Positions 23,801 to 34,502 of a stretch of 64,000 nucleotides of DNA are shown one piece after another. Source of the DNA: Lomentospora prolificans (Eukaryota; Ascomycota; Sordariomycetes; Microascales; Microascaceae); assembly GCA_029532625.1 (NCBI GenBank), contig JARFXM010000004.1:620001-684000 (forward strand), read 5' to 3'. The translations under genes were made by a program, and so were the position numbers. Every line of letters starts with the position of its first letter. The stretch's first letter is position 1. The notes beneath the pieces are model-generated. The model worked only from the letters and a program-made list of their open reading frames with translations, was not told where the DNA came from and did not search any database.

Positions 23801-25374
23801 TCTCGGTCCTCGAAAGGCTACCAGCGTTCTCAAGGCCATCAACGCCAACGGTGGTGTTGTCAACTCTCGAGATGAGCTTGTTGGCGACCCCGACTCGAAG
23901 AAGCTTCCCGTTGTCGGACCACGCGTCTGGAATAACTGTGCAAGTTTCCTTTACATCGAGTATGACTCCACGGATCCTCAGTCTGACCCTCTGGACAACA
24001 CCCGTGTCCATCCCGAGGACTACGAACTTGGTCGCAAGATGGCGGCTGACGCTCTCGAGCTCGACGAAGAGGACGTCAAGGCTGAGATTGACGAGAACGG
24101 CGCCGGCGCCGTGGTACGCAAGCTGTTCAAGGAAGAGGAGCAGGAGAGGGTCAACGAGCTTATTCTGGAGGAGTACGCGGAGCAGCTTGAGTCGAGCTAC
24201 AGCCAGAAGAAGCGCGCAACGCTGGAAACGATAAGACTGGAACTTCAGGCTCCATATGAAGAGATCCGAAAGCCATTCCTCCAGCTGACACCCGACCAGA
24301 TCTTCACTATGTTCACGGGAGAGACGGACGAGAGTCTCGCTCGTGACATGATTGTGCCCGTCAACGTGCGCGTGGTCAAGGAGGACTTCGCCATCGTCAA
24401 GCTTGATTGCGGCGTGGAGGGCCGCGTCGAGGCGCATGAGATCAGCGCGCGCAATTCGGTCCGCGACGTTCTGCAGGTGGGCCAGACCACCAACGCCAAG
24501 GTCCTCGAGGTCAGCCACAAGGATTTCACCGTCAAGCTCACGATGCGCGAGGAGGCCCTCCGGCGTCCCTACCGCAGGCCCATCAACCATCACCCCGAGC
24601 AGTGGGATTACGAGCTCGAGCGCCAGGACCGCGAGGAGCTCAAGGAGAAGGACCGCACCACAGGCCGCGCCCAGAGGGTCATCAACCACCCGCTCTTCAA
24701 GCCCTTCAACGGCATGGAGGCCGAGCAGTATCTCGGCTCGCAGCCCGTCGGCGAGGTCGTCATCCGGCCCTCGTCCAAGGGCAACGACCACCTCGCCGTT
24801 ACATGGAAGGTGGCGGACGGCGTGTACCAGCACCTCGACGTCCTAGAGCTGCAAAAGGAGAACGAGTTCTCCGTCGGGCGGACGTTGCGCGTCGGCGGCA
24901 AGTTCACATATACTGATCTGGACGAATTGATCGTCGAGCACGTCAAGTCCATGGCCAAGAAGGTGGAGCAGTTGACGCAGCACGAAAAGTTCCACAAGGT
25001 GCCCAAGGCGGCGCTTGGTAAGTTTTTTTCACATATATATTTCCTCGATTTCTCGTTTTCATTACTCTCGAGTGGTCTCGTATATACTAATATAGTGGCC
25101 TTACACAGAAAAATGGCTCACCACGTACATGGATGCCAACCCCAACCGCTCGACCTACGCCTTCTGCCTCGACACTAGTCGCCCAGGCTACTTCTTCCTC
25201 TGCTTCAAGTCTAGCAAGTCGTCGCCCGTCGTCTCGTGGGTCGTCAAGGTCATTCCACACGCCTACCAGATGCTGGGGTCCGAGTATCCCGACATGAGGG
25301 CATTGTGCAACGGCTTCAAGCTGAGGCATCAGAATGAAGTCAAGCTGCAGATGCAGAAGCAGGGTAGGAGGTGA
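20892..25374 (+). CDS. SPT6: Transcription elongation factor SPT6
   Basis: Histone chaperone and RNA polymerase II elongation factor. Four exons: 20892-21059, 21132-21317, 21384-25017, 25109-25374 (introns 72, 66 and 91 nt), all in phase, 1417 residues. Layout: highly acidic N-terminus (residues 1-200, ending near DIFGDGADYDWAL), helical core, YqgF-like RNase H fold near residue 700 (PRVLVLSNGMGDAMRDPVFW), helix-hairpin-helix near 917 (LPYIAGLGPRKATSVLKAI), S1 domain near 1104-1175 (CGVEGRVEAHEIS), then the tandem SH2 domain from about 1217 (SSKGNDHLAVTWKV...LDELIVEHVKSMAKKVEQL), completed by the last exon (PGYFFLCFKSS). Tandem SH2 domains are nearly unique to Spt6. No odd features. Confidence 0.99.
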
Positions 25375-25619
25375 TGAATGCTGGAGTACGGTATGCTTCT
25401 TTTGGGAGAACGCGTGCGCGCGTGGCGGATGTGGTTGCTGTCTATTTCATCAAGGTGCAAAGGAAAGACCAAAAAGGAAGAAAGATGGATCACCTATATG
25501 GCCCAAAAAGGCAATGAGACATGAAAAAGTCTCTTCCCAGATTGGAGGGAGGAACCCCCAGACCGTTTCTTCGCGGTGAGATGCATTGGGGAATGCAACT
25601 GTAGAATAGCTAAGCCATG

Positions 25620-26312
25620 GACTTTTAGAATACGGAGTAAACGCTGGAAATTACCCTGTGCTGGCGAGGAAGCTCTGATATTGTCCTTGTGCCCTGATGG
25701 ATCCCTTGCTTGAATGAAGTTGTTGGTCTCTTGAGAGATCTACTCCGCCTCGGCATCTCCCTCGCCAGCGATATAAATGACAGTGGGGGGGTTTTAGGTT
25801 CAGTAAAGGTGAAATTAAGAAAGATGGAAGAGAAAACAACAGAACAAATGGATCTACGGGGCGCCAAAATTGACCGGCGCATTGAAGGAACGTGGCCCCA
25901 GTCAACTGGTGTCCGCTTCCAGAGTTGATAATTCTGGGCGGCCGACCCACCTACTAAGCTCCCCGACGACGCTTCTAAATCCGCTGTCGTCTTTGGACAG
26001 ACGCTGGCGAACTTGACCATGTCCCTGTGATATGCGGGAATGCTCAGCGCGGTGGATCGTTCAAGAGTAGCCGACTCCTTGGGCACGACCGGGCCAACCA
26101 CACGCATCGGTAGCTCCTCGAAGAAACACGTCACTTGAAGCCGGCGACCTCCCTCCCGTTGCTCCCGAATCATAGACGGGAAATCGGTCAGTACCAGCTC
26201 AAGTAGTTGATTGTTCACTCCCAGAACTTCCAGTAGCGCAGGCATCTTGGCTCAGGAAAGCCATCTAGCTCCCACGATGAGGCGTTCCCATGAACGCTAT
26301 TCCAACAGTCAT
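25620..26312 (-). pseudogene. Relic of a SERAC1/NLR-type alpha/beta-hydrolase domain
   Basis: Minus strand shows GIAFMGTPHRGS at 26303-26268, the signature of the lipase-like (DUF676/SERAC1) domain that precedes NACHT/NB-ARC domains in many fungal NLR-like proteins. It is followed at once by an in-frame TAG (26267-26265), and the match resumes in another frame at 26245: PALLEVLGVNNQLLELVL, then VTCFFEELPMRVVGPVVPKE and LSIPAYHRDMVKFAS, which are the next conserved blocks of the same domain. After about 25980 similarity fades. The upstream hydrolase half and any NACHT part are not found, so this is a broken, truncated copy. Domain assignment rests on my memory of the family pattern. Confidence 0.66.
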
Positions 26313-27239
26313 GTAATGTAATATACCTTGATGCCGGGGCGGAAAAAGAGTGCGTCATCTTTTCCTGCGGAGAAACGAATGGTACGGCCGCGAGGTCGCT
26401 GCTCGTTCGAATAGGCCCAGTGTCTCTCGGATCCCTGCGCCTATCCTCTGCCATCTTCCTCCTCGGTCTGAAAACGTGTCTGAAGCTGGGCATTTGTGAG
26501 GGACGGGAAGACTGACAGTTGATTTCGTTGTTGGGTTGAGTTCAGAGAAAACCTCCCACGCACCAGGACTGTCTGTGTATGAGAAACGAGAGAGGAGGGC
26601 GGAGGCTGAGCTACCTCTCGGCCAAAGACCCGCTGCATCTTGGCCGCGGCCACATCCCCCAGCAGGCTGGGCCAGGCATCAAATCATAACGAGGACTCGA
26701 GAGGAAGCCGGTCCCGTTGCCCGCCACGGGGGAGAATGCTACGAGCCGTTCATGGTCGTCGAGCCCGATGACTTCGGTGAAGCATACCCATCAATCTACA
26801 TCTACCCGCATAAAATCGCATCTCACAACACTCGGGTAGTTTGCCAAGTTCACTTACCGGGAATGAGGAATACTCTGATGATGGCCATTGTCAAATACGA
26901 TGATGAAGCAATATTTCAGGACTAGTTCCCCTCCGTCCTCAAGGCGGAAGGTGAAGGACGGACGTTTGATTGATGATTGATGAAATTCCCAGATGCGTCT
27001 TAGTCATTAATATTCCATTGTACCAGGACCTCTTGGCCTTGTCCACCTGCCATGCCCTGGCTGTATGTAGCCAGAATATATTCTCAGCGCGAACAAAATG
27101 GATATTCCCTCATCCAGCCAGACTAGCCGGGCGAAGCAATAGTCTGTACTCTTCTCCCAACTCTATGAACATTTCTCAAGCTGGAGTGAAAGCCGCCCGA
27201 CGATTTTCCATCCCGCCGTGCCTTCAATTTTATCACGCC
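26313..27239. other. Intergenic, about 0.9 kb
   Basis: Between the hydrolase relic and the HAD gene. The small ORFs have no recognisable domain; the last 100 bases serve as leader for the HAD gene. Confidence 0.45.
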
Positions 27240-28191
27240 ATGGCGGGGACCTTAGCATCGCGGGGTCCGAAGAGGTTCGCGCCCTTAAGGGAGAATAGCA
27301 CTAGCGACGCCCCGAAACTCCAAGGTATCGTTTTCGACATGGACGGCACTCTTTGGTACGTCTGTCTATATTATTAGTTGCCCGGCATTTCCTCGTGCAG
27401 CGCCCCGGCCAGCGCGCAACAGCTCTCGCGATAGCCTCATTCCCCCCCCCCCCCCCCCCTTTACCCTCCTTGTCTCACCTCGCCCCCATCTGCATCTCCC
27501 CATCTCACAACCCACCGGTGCCACACAAGAACTAACATAAACAAACCCTCCACCAAGCCAACCCCAAACCCAAATGTTCAAAGAGATGCGCACAGCCCTC
27601 TCCGTGCCCCCGACAACCGACATCCTAACCCACATCTCCACCCTGCCCCCGTCCTCCCAACCCGCCGCCAACAAGACCCTCCGCGACATCGAAACCCGCT
27701 ACATGTATCTCCAGGCCCCGCAGCCCGGCCTTGTCCCCCTCATCGACTACCTCGACGCCCGCCGCGTCCGCAAGGCCATCTGGACCCGCAACTGGGACCG
27801 CCCCGTCCGCAGCCTGCTGAACCGCTTCCTCAAGGGCAGGGAGTTTGTCGTCGTCACCAGGGAGTGGGGCGGCGAGCCCAAGCCCCAACCCGGCGGCATC
27901 CTTTCCATCGCTGAGGGCTGGGGTCTCTGGACGGGGAACGAGGACGGGAGTGGGGAAGGCCGCCCGGACGCGAGCCAGCTCATTATGGTGGGGGACTCGA
28001 TGGATGACATGCTAGGTGGGAGGAACGCGGGCGCGGCGACGGTGTTGTTGTTGAATGATCACAACGGGCATGTGGCAACGAGTGGGATGGCCGATTTGGT
28101 CATCAACAGGCTCGACGACCTTATCCAAGTGCTGGAGGATGGCTTCGTCGGATCAGTAGAGGGTGTGGATGCAAGCGCGGGCACCGTGTAA
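27240..28191 (+). CDS. HAD-superfamily hydrolase (phosphatase-like)
   Basis: Haloacid-dehalogenase fold phosphohydrolase, substrate unknown. Exon 1 (27240-27355) has motif I, FDMDGTL, with nucleophile D33 and acid/base D35; a 202-nt intron (GTACGT...CCAAG) completes the Cys codon of DGTLC and leads to exon 2 (27558-28191) starting QPQTQMFKEM. Later come a helical cap, IWTRNWDRPVRSLLNRF (motif II Thr), the Lys region GGEPKPQPGGIL and motif IV MVGDSMDDMLGGRNAGAATV. Total 249 residues. The start used here is in strong context (GCCATGG) and precedes KRFAPL, as in homologues; an ATG at 27165 would add 25 residues. The intron holds an 18-C run. Family sure, substrate not known. Confidence 0.9.
27442..27459 (+). 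repeat. C18 homopolymer in intron
   Basis: Eighteen consecutive cytosines inside the HAD-gene intron, unusually long for this window and prone to length error. Confidence 0.95.
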
Positions 28192-28737
28192 GGGGATGAT
28201 GAGGAAAGCACATGCAAATGACGATGCGTCCGTCGATGCTGAGCAATGGCTGGGATAGAGTGTATCCAACATCACAGCATCATCCAGCATCTGCTACTAT
28301 TACGGACGACATTACTGAAGAATCTTGCTAATGCAATGCAAGCTGGTTGACGACAACGTATAATTGCTTGCTTCATATGTAAAGGCGGATTTTTTTTCTC
28401 ATGACATAAAACTCCCTGTATACCAGGAAATGGGGAACACAGAAGAAGAAAAAAAAAAAAAAAAAAAAAAAGCCCAGAAAATGTCCGGCTCCCGAGAGCC
28501 GTCCAGACAGATATACTTAATCTGTTGCCCTTCCTCATTTTGTCTCCATCTCGCCAAGAGTCCCTTTCAGATCCCGCCTCCGTTCGGTGTGTCCGTCTGG
28601 TATCCTCCTGCTGTGCACGTTTTGGTATGATTCCTGCTTGTCTACCACGCCTAGGGCGCCGGCGGCCATGCGCTGGCGGTGTTCTCCTAAAGATCCAAAC
28701 CGCGGGCTGCCCAGTCGCAGATATCGTCATCCGCACT
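28192..28737. other. Convergent 3' intergenic region with A23 tract
   Basis: Both flanking genes end here, so it holds two 3' UTRs. A run of 23 adenines at 28449-28471 is the only notable feature; no coding region supported. Confidence 0.6.
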
Positions 28738-30474
28738 CTAGTTGGATGGATATCCGTAGTTGTAGCCGTTGTTTGGTGGCATGCCCAACCGACCTTGCCT
28801 CCGAGCCTCGCCTCTCCCATCATCAGGAGTGCCATTCCTAGGAGGCAGCCCTCCAGTGGCTGGTCCTCTGCCTGGCAGGTTGAAACCTCCAATTCCAGCG
28901 CTCGCGGGGTGGACTGCCGCGCTCGGCGTACGAGCGTAGTGGTTGAACGAGGCCTGGTCGTAGTGGTCCCGGGGAGAGATGATGCCGGCCCCGCCGATGG
29001 GGATCTCTCCGGAAGTCGGGGTCTCAAGCGGGTTTAGCGATAGACTCTCGATCGGTGGTAGTTGTGGCTGTTGTTGTTGCTGGGGCGGCTGTTGGTGGAA
29101 AAATGTAGGAGAGTCAGTCGATCGAAGAAGTTCCTGGGTCGCCGGCGACAATTGGGGCGCGAGATGCGACTTTCGATTGTCCTTCTCCATTAGACCCACA
29201 GCCCATGCTTGGAGGTCGACAGGTGTCCTCTTGGCGGCTTGGACGAATGGATCCTTGTCCTACTTCGGTGTCAGTCTTGTTTCGCAAAGCACGTACCGGC
29301 CAGTCAACGTACAAAAAGTTCTTGCGGAGTCGGCCTCTCGTCAGGGACCTTGGATAGGCACCTCTGGATCATCTCTTCGAGAATTGGGGGGAAAGCATCA
29401 CTCTTGGGAAGCCTAGGGGCAGGCTCGTGAACGATCTGCTGAAGGAGGTCGAGAATACCGGCAGGAGCACAGTCGGCATCCTCAAGGTCTGCGTTCGAGC
29501 TGAAAGGAAACTTGCCAATAGCAAGCTCCATGATGGAGAGACCGAAACTCCACACGTCCGACTTGACCGTGTATTTCTCTCCCTGAATACGCTCCGGCGC
29601 CATATATGTTGACGTACCTACAAAGGTATCGGCGATGGAGTTGATAAGCTCCCCAGATACACCGAAGTCGCAAAGCTTGATACCACCTCTCGAGTTTACG
29701 AGAATGTTCGAAGGCTTGATGTCTCGATGCATGATGTGATGCTTGGTGTAGAGGTAAGTCAGGCCACCTAGAGTGGCCTCGGCAATCTTGCCTAGAACGT
29801 CGACGCGGATAGGACCGAACACTCTGGATACCCTATCGAGAGAACTACAAGTGAGATATAATTAGTACGCGGCCTAAAGGTAAGACAGCTAGTTAGTCCG
29901 TCAACATACCCGACGTCCATGTACTCCATGCACATTATCACGTCGTTATTGTCGTTGAGGAAGGCGCCGTAAAAAGTGACGATATAATCAGAATGGCAAC
30001 CGTGCATAATCTGGAGCTCGCGAACAATTCGCTTGCGCATCTCTTTGTTCGCCTCGACGTGGATAACCTGGACGCATGACTAATGTGAGTGAATGTCTCG
30101 AGAAGTCGGAATAACAGTCTCGCTCGCTCGGCGGCAAATTGCAGCGATCCATGCAAGCCAAAGGGCAGGATCAAGGGAGGGCATCAGTTGAGGTAAGAAC
30201 TGTATTACACGATGCATACCTTGCGGGCCATCACTGTGCCAGTGGTAAGGTGTTTGACTTTGCTGACCGTTCCACCGTTTCCAGATCCGAGCTCCTTAAG
30301 AATGTCGAGATCTTCAGGCTTAAGGTCTAACTTGTACTCGATTCCGATCTCGAGCTGTTGCTCGTCTTCGTTCTTAGACTCTGCTTGGCGGGGGGGTTTC
30401 GCGGCGGCGGGCGTCAGGGCCAAGCCCTTGACATTCTTCCGCTTCATAGAGCGGGGCGCGAATGGATCTCCCAT
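28738..30474 (-). CDS. STE7: MAP kinase kinase, STE7/MEK2 type
   Basis: Dual-specificity kinase that activates the Fus3/Kss1-type MAP kinase (pheromone response, cell fusion, and infection development in pathogens). Four exons: 30474-30220, 30067-29910, 29844-29313, 29259-28738; introns 152, 65 and 53 nt; 488 residues. The N-terminus MGDPFAPRSMKRKNVKGLAL is the hallmark of Sordariomycete Ste7 proteins. Gly-rich loop LGSGNGGTV (62-70), ATP Lys K85 in VMARK, HRDIKPSN (177-184), DFG (197-199), activation sites S207 and T211 in SIADT, GTSTYMAPE following. The C-terminal ~170 residues are a Gln/Pro-rich tail (HQQPPQQQQQPQLPP) ending in a Gly/Asn/Tyr-rich segment, which is disordered. No defects. 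Confidence 0.97.
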
Positions 30475-33400
30475 TGTGAATGAGAAAGTGTGGCAAGTGC
30501 CTATAAGGACACTCGTGGTAATGGAGAGAAGTTATCAGAGAGTTTTTGTCGTTCGACTAGAGTCGAAGACTGTGATGTCGAGGCTGGTCGATGTAAAAGT
30601 ATTGGTAGCCGGCGAAAAGACGGCGGCTCCGATAAGAATGATATGTCGTAACAATGTCCTCTAGAATGCTTAGCGATCCTAGATTATCCTAGGAATGGTG
30701 TTCTGACGAAGACCCTATGCATCCCAGCCGCTGGCTGTCGTTCGGACAACACAGATCGTATTGAGGGGTCGACCTCTCCCAGAGCGAGCAATAAAAGGAC
30801 TCGCTGGAAGTATAGTGCGGCGGAAGGGTAGAAGCCTTACCGCCGTGGAGTCGAGAGCGATCTCTAAAGGGCGAAAAGGCGCAGTTGGCTGAGTATTTCT
30901 GTCTGGCGTTCGGAAAAGAAAGGGGGGTTCGCGATGTTCGAAAGTCGGGAACCGTGTGAAGGAGGGGGTCTGGTTTGGTTCTTGGTCGGTACAACGATAT
31001 GGTGGGGGGAGGGGTGGAGTGTACCAGGAGGTCGGAGGCGGCGGGCAAGGCGCTTGCGAGATTGTTAGGTCGGGGGTTTGGAAGAGCGTCTGATGTGATT
31101 GAAAAGACTCAACCGAATGTAAAAACAGACGCTGGCGATATCTCGTCCGGTCGAGGTGGTGAAAGAGGGAGAATAATTGGAGCCGACTTGAAACAATCCA
31201 AGGAGAGTTTTGGGTAAGTGAAAGGGGGAATTACTGGAAGCCTGAATAATTGGAATGTATCGGCGATCACTAATGGGTCTGGCGGCGGTTAGTCCCACGC
31301 CGTGCTACTAGTAGAGCCCGCGTAATAATAGTAGCCAGCAATAGCAGTGGTACTAGCACAGGACAGGGTAGCTGCGGGTTTGGGACCACAGCTTGGGACC
31401 GGATCAATGATAGAAGACCAGCGCACTCGGGTCGTGTGGTTCGGCTTGGCCTCTGGTTCCAGAGGGGCGAGCGGTTGTTGGGTACAATTGTATCTAATGG
31501 ATGTACGTAACCCCGCTACAGGGAATCGAGGGAAGCACGGGAGCCGAGGAGGTGAATGGAGGAAATGAGTGAATAAGGGTTTAAAAAAATGTTGACAACA
31601 ATTGATTGGAATGACGCTCGATATTGGGGCGCAAGGACGATATGACTTCCCACACATCCCATGCGGCTCGAAGAGGAAATGAACATGCAGAGTCTCAACG
31701 GCTATTCGATAGAGATTCTCGAAAAAGGCAAAGGAGAGTTTACCGGCCAAGCCAGTGAATAGAATTTGGCAGGAGGCGATAAATGGGCCGGTCAACTCTT
31801 TTCATAGATCTTATCCACTTATCGACTCGACAGCGCTTTCCGCTCCGACATCTCCACAATTTCCACTCATCCCGTGGCAACTTCTATACTACTACTACCA
31901 ATGGATAGATCTCTCGTCTGGTAGACTTGTGGTACCATCCTATGCCTGGCCATCTAACAAATAGCGTTGATAGCGTCTTTTAACAGTGTGTAAAGGGTGG
32001 GCCTCCAAATGTGTGCTCTAGACTCTGATTTGACTGAATGCGGAGGTGGGGTTACTGGCAGCATGCTGGCTCCGAGGGCGCACAAGTATAACGGCGTACC
32101 ATATTGCTACTGCTGCCCTACTGAATAACGGAAATATACACAGGCGGAACGAAGGCCCCCGTCAAGTTGATTCTGCCTGCGGGGACTAGACGCTACTGTC
32201 GCGTACTTCGCTGGCTGCTCAATGATGCTCAACTCCAAATACTTCTACATTTTATGGGTTGGAAAATGCAACCTTCTTCGGTGTCCCGAACCCTCCAAAC
32301 CGCGTCAACTGGTGCTTGCATGTGTTTGCCCATCACGGGCCCATGAAGCCTGGCATGAGGAAAAGTAAACTTCGGGCTCGCACCCGCACCTGATACCACG
32401 TTAGTCCCTGACAAGTACCGGAAACCGCAATGCAAAAAACACCAGACGAAAGAGGGTCCGCCGATTCACTACAGTACATATACGACGGGTGAGAACAGGG
32501 AAGGCGAAGGTACCCGTTCCTTCCGCTGGCGTTGCCCCACCATGATTAGAGACACACACTGCCAGCGCATGCCCTCCATTTTCTCCAAGGAGAGAAAGCC
32601 AGCCACAAAGCTTGAGGCGCAAACTGACATCGGAAACCGCAAAATTACAAGATAACAAGGGAGCTGTTTCAATTTTCCACCATCTATGCACCTCTAAATC
32701 TCGGCGCGTCATGGCATACACGATAAGGACCAAGCATTGGCCGCCTAGCTCCAAGATTCACGCGTTGGGACCTTGTATCGTCTGGCGTCAAAGGATAGCG
32801 GGGTATTGGGATGTTTCTCTTACCCCGGACAGAGGTACAAGAGTCCATATCGAAAAGGAGGGGTCACCGGCGACACCGCTCAATGCAAAATGAGTATAAC
32901 GCTTCGTATGACGAGCAAGCTGGAGCTTTCGAGATTTTTCGTAGCCATGTGTTGAAAGAGTAACGGTTGGGCCTTTCCGTCATCGCCGCCCGCCTACGCA
33001 GCTTAGTCGGACCAGCAGCATAATGGTGGGATTTTGCATGAGCTGCGGGAAGAAAACCGGCCAGCGGCCGTATGAATGAAAGCAAGGCATTGAGCGCGCC
33101 CTCCTTAGCGATCATCACTCGGGGAACATTTTGGGTAACTTCTAACACGAGAGTGCCCGTCGTGCCCCGAACCAACACCGTTGATAATTTTAGCGCTTGC
33201 CCCTGGCACGACTGCCCTGCCCCATTGTCTCCTCGTCACCCGATCCACGGGTTCACCAACAAAAAACCTTGATGCGGCAAAGGGCTGCAGCGGATAGCTG
33301 GGTGGAAGAGGGGGAAACGGTCCCCTATTCTATTTTTATAGAGATGGCCGACTTTAAGGCCAACTTATGCACATCAGAAACGTCAGACTAACCTAACGTT

Positions 33401-34502
33401 GAACTTTACTAGGATCTTGCCTCGACAAGCGTAGAGTTTAGTAAGGTGACAGCTGGCGTCTGTTAGTTCCGCCAGGCCGTGGGTGCTGTGTCGGGTCATT
33501 CGCTCGCCGCATGACCAGACCGAGGAGGAGCGGTGACTGATGACGCAAATGTGCGGCGCAAATTTTCAGGCTGCATTGATGGGGAAGAGAAAAGGGAAAG
33601 CAAAAGCACGTAGGCCTCTGCTTCAACTGCCCGGCGCGCGACGACTAACCGTGGGTCCTACTAGCCTAAACAACCTCAGCAAAATCGATCAGGTTTAGGC
33701 CGCCTTGAGCATAGCTCCCGTACAGGTCTTTCCTAAGCCTTATTACTCGTATCACGTATACACTGCCTTATCTCCTCCTCATTATTTGTGGTAGGTGAGG
33801 GAAGACGGTTTTCTATGAAAAACACTCTGCCGGCGACAGTCTATACCTCGTGAAAACCCGCGAGCCGCTGTCTTGGGGTGCGCAGCCAAAGAGCTTGGAG
33901 GTGTGTTGATCTTCACGTGACACGCCTTCTGTTTCTGCCCCACGATAAACTTATGCAAGCTCTCGTGCTCGCCGGCAACCTCCGTTAAGTAGCTGGACGG
34001 CAGAGCTTTTCATGACTGACCTATGCCACGACATGGTTTAATAGCGCCAAATCTTAGCATAGATGTGCTGCAGCTTTGCACATGGAGCTGAGAGAGTCGC
34101 GCCAAGCACCCGCATCCAGTAATCTTCTCCACCTTTCCCGCCGCCATGGACCATTCTGCTGCGCAAGGCAGCCTTTTAAGCTCTCGAGAAGCTTAGACCT
34201 GCATCACCAGTTTTCAGAGCCCTTTTCTCAACCCTTCAGTTGACTGAGAACCTCACACTCTGCCAAGCTGATTGCACAGCTGGTGGAATTGCGCCGCCGT
34301 GACGTGCTCTGGCTCCATCGCGGCTACACAACGACCTCATCGGTCATAGCTTCCCAGCTCAAATCCCAGCTATATGGAATCATGTATAGCTGTGTCGCGT
34401 CACGATCCGCTACCCTGAAGCAGCAAGCCTTCCCCGTGTAATGCGACTTCCCCTACAGCTTCTACTCACCCATCTTTCTAGTGTTGTCGAGGCTATTCCA
34501 GG
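30475..34502. other. Gene-poor 4-kb divergent spacer
   Basis: Lies between the starts of STE7 and the BRE4-like gene. Near STE7 it must contain its promoter and leader. The ORFs scattered here (for example 31289-31795 minus, 34532-34876 plus) lack domains; the latter overlaps the first exons of the next gene in another frame. I saw no transposon termini, tRNA or repeat array. It may hold a non-coding RNA or an orphan gene that I cannot see. Confidence 0.45.

Noticed and set aside
23784..24833. 349-residue minus ORF
   Set aside because: Antisense shadow of SPT6, whose plus-strand reading is unambiguous.
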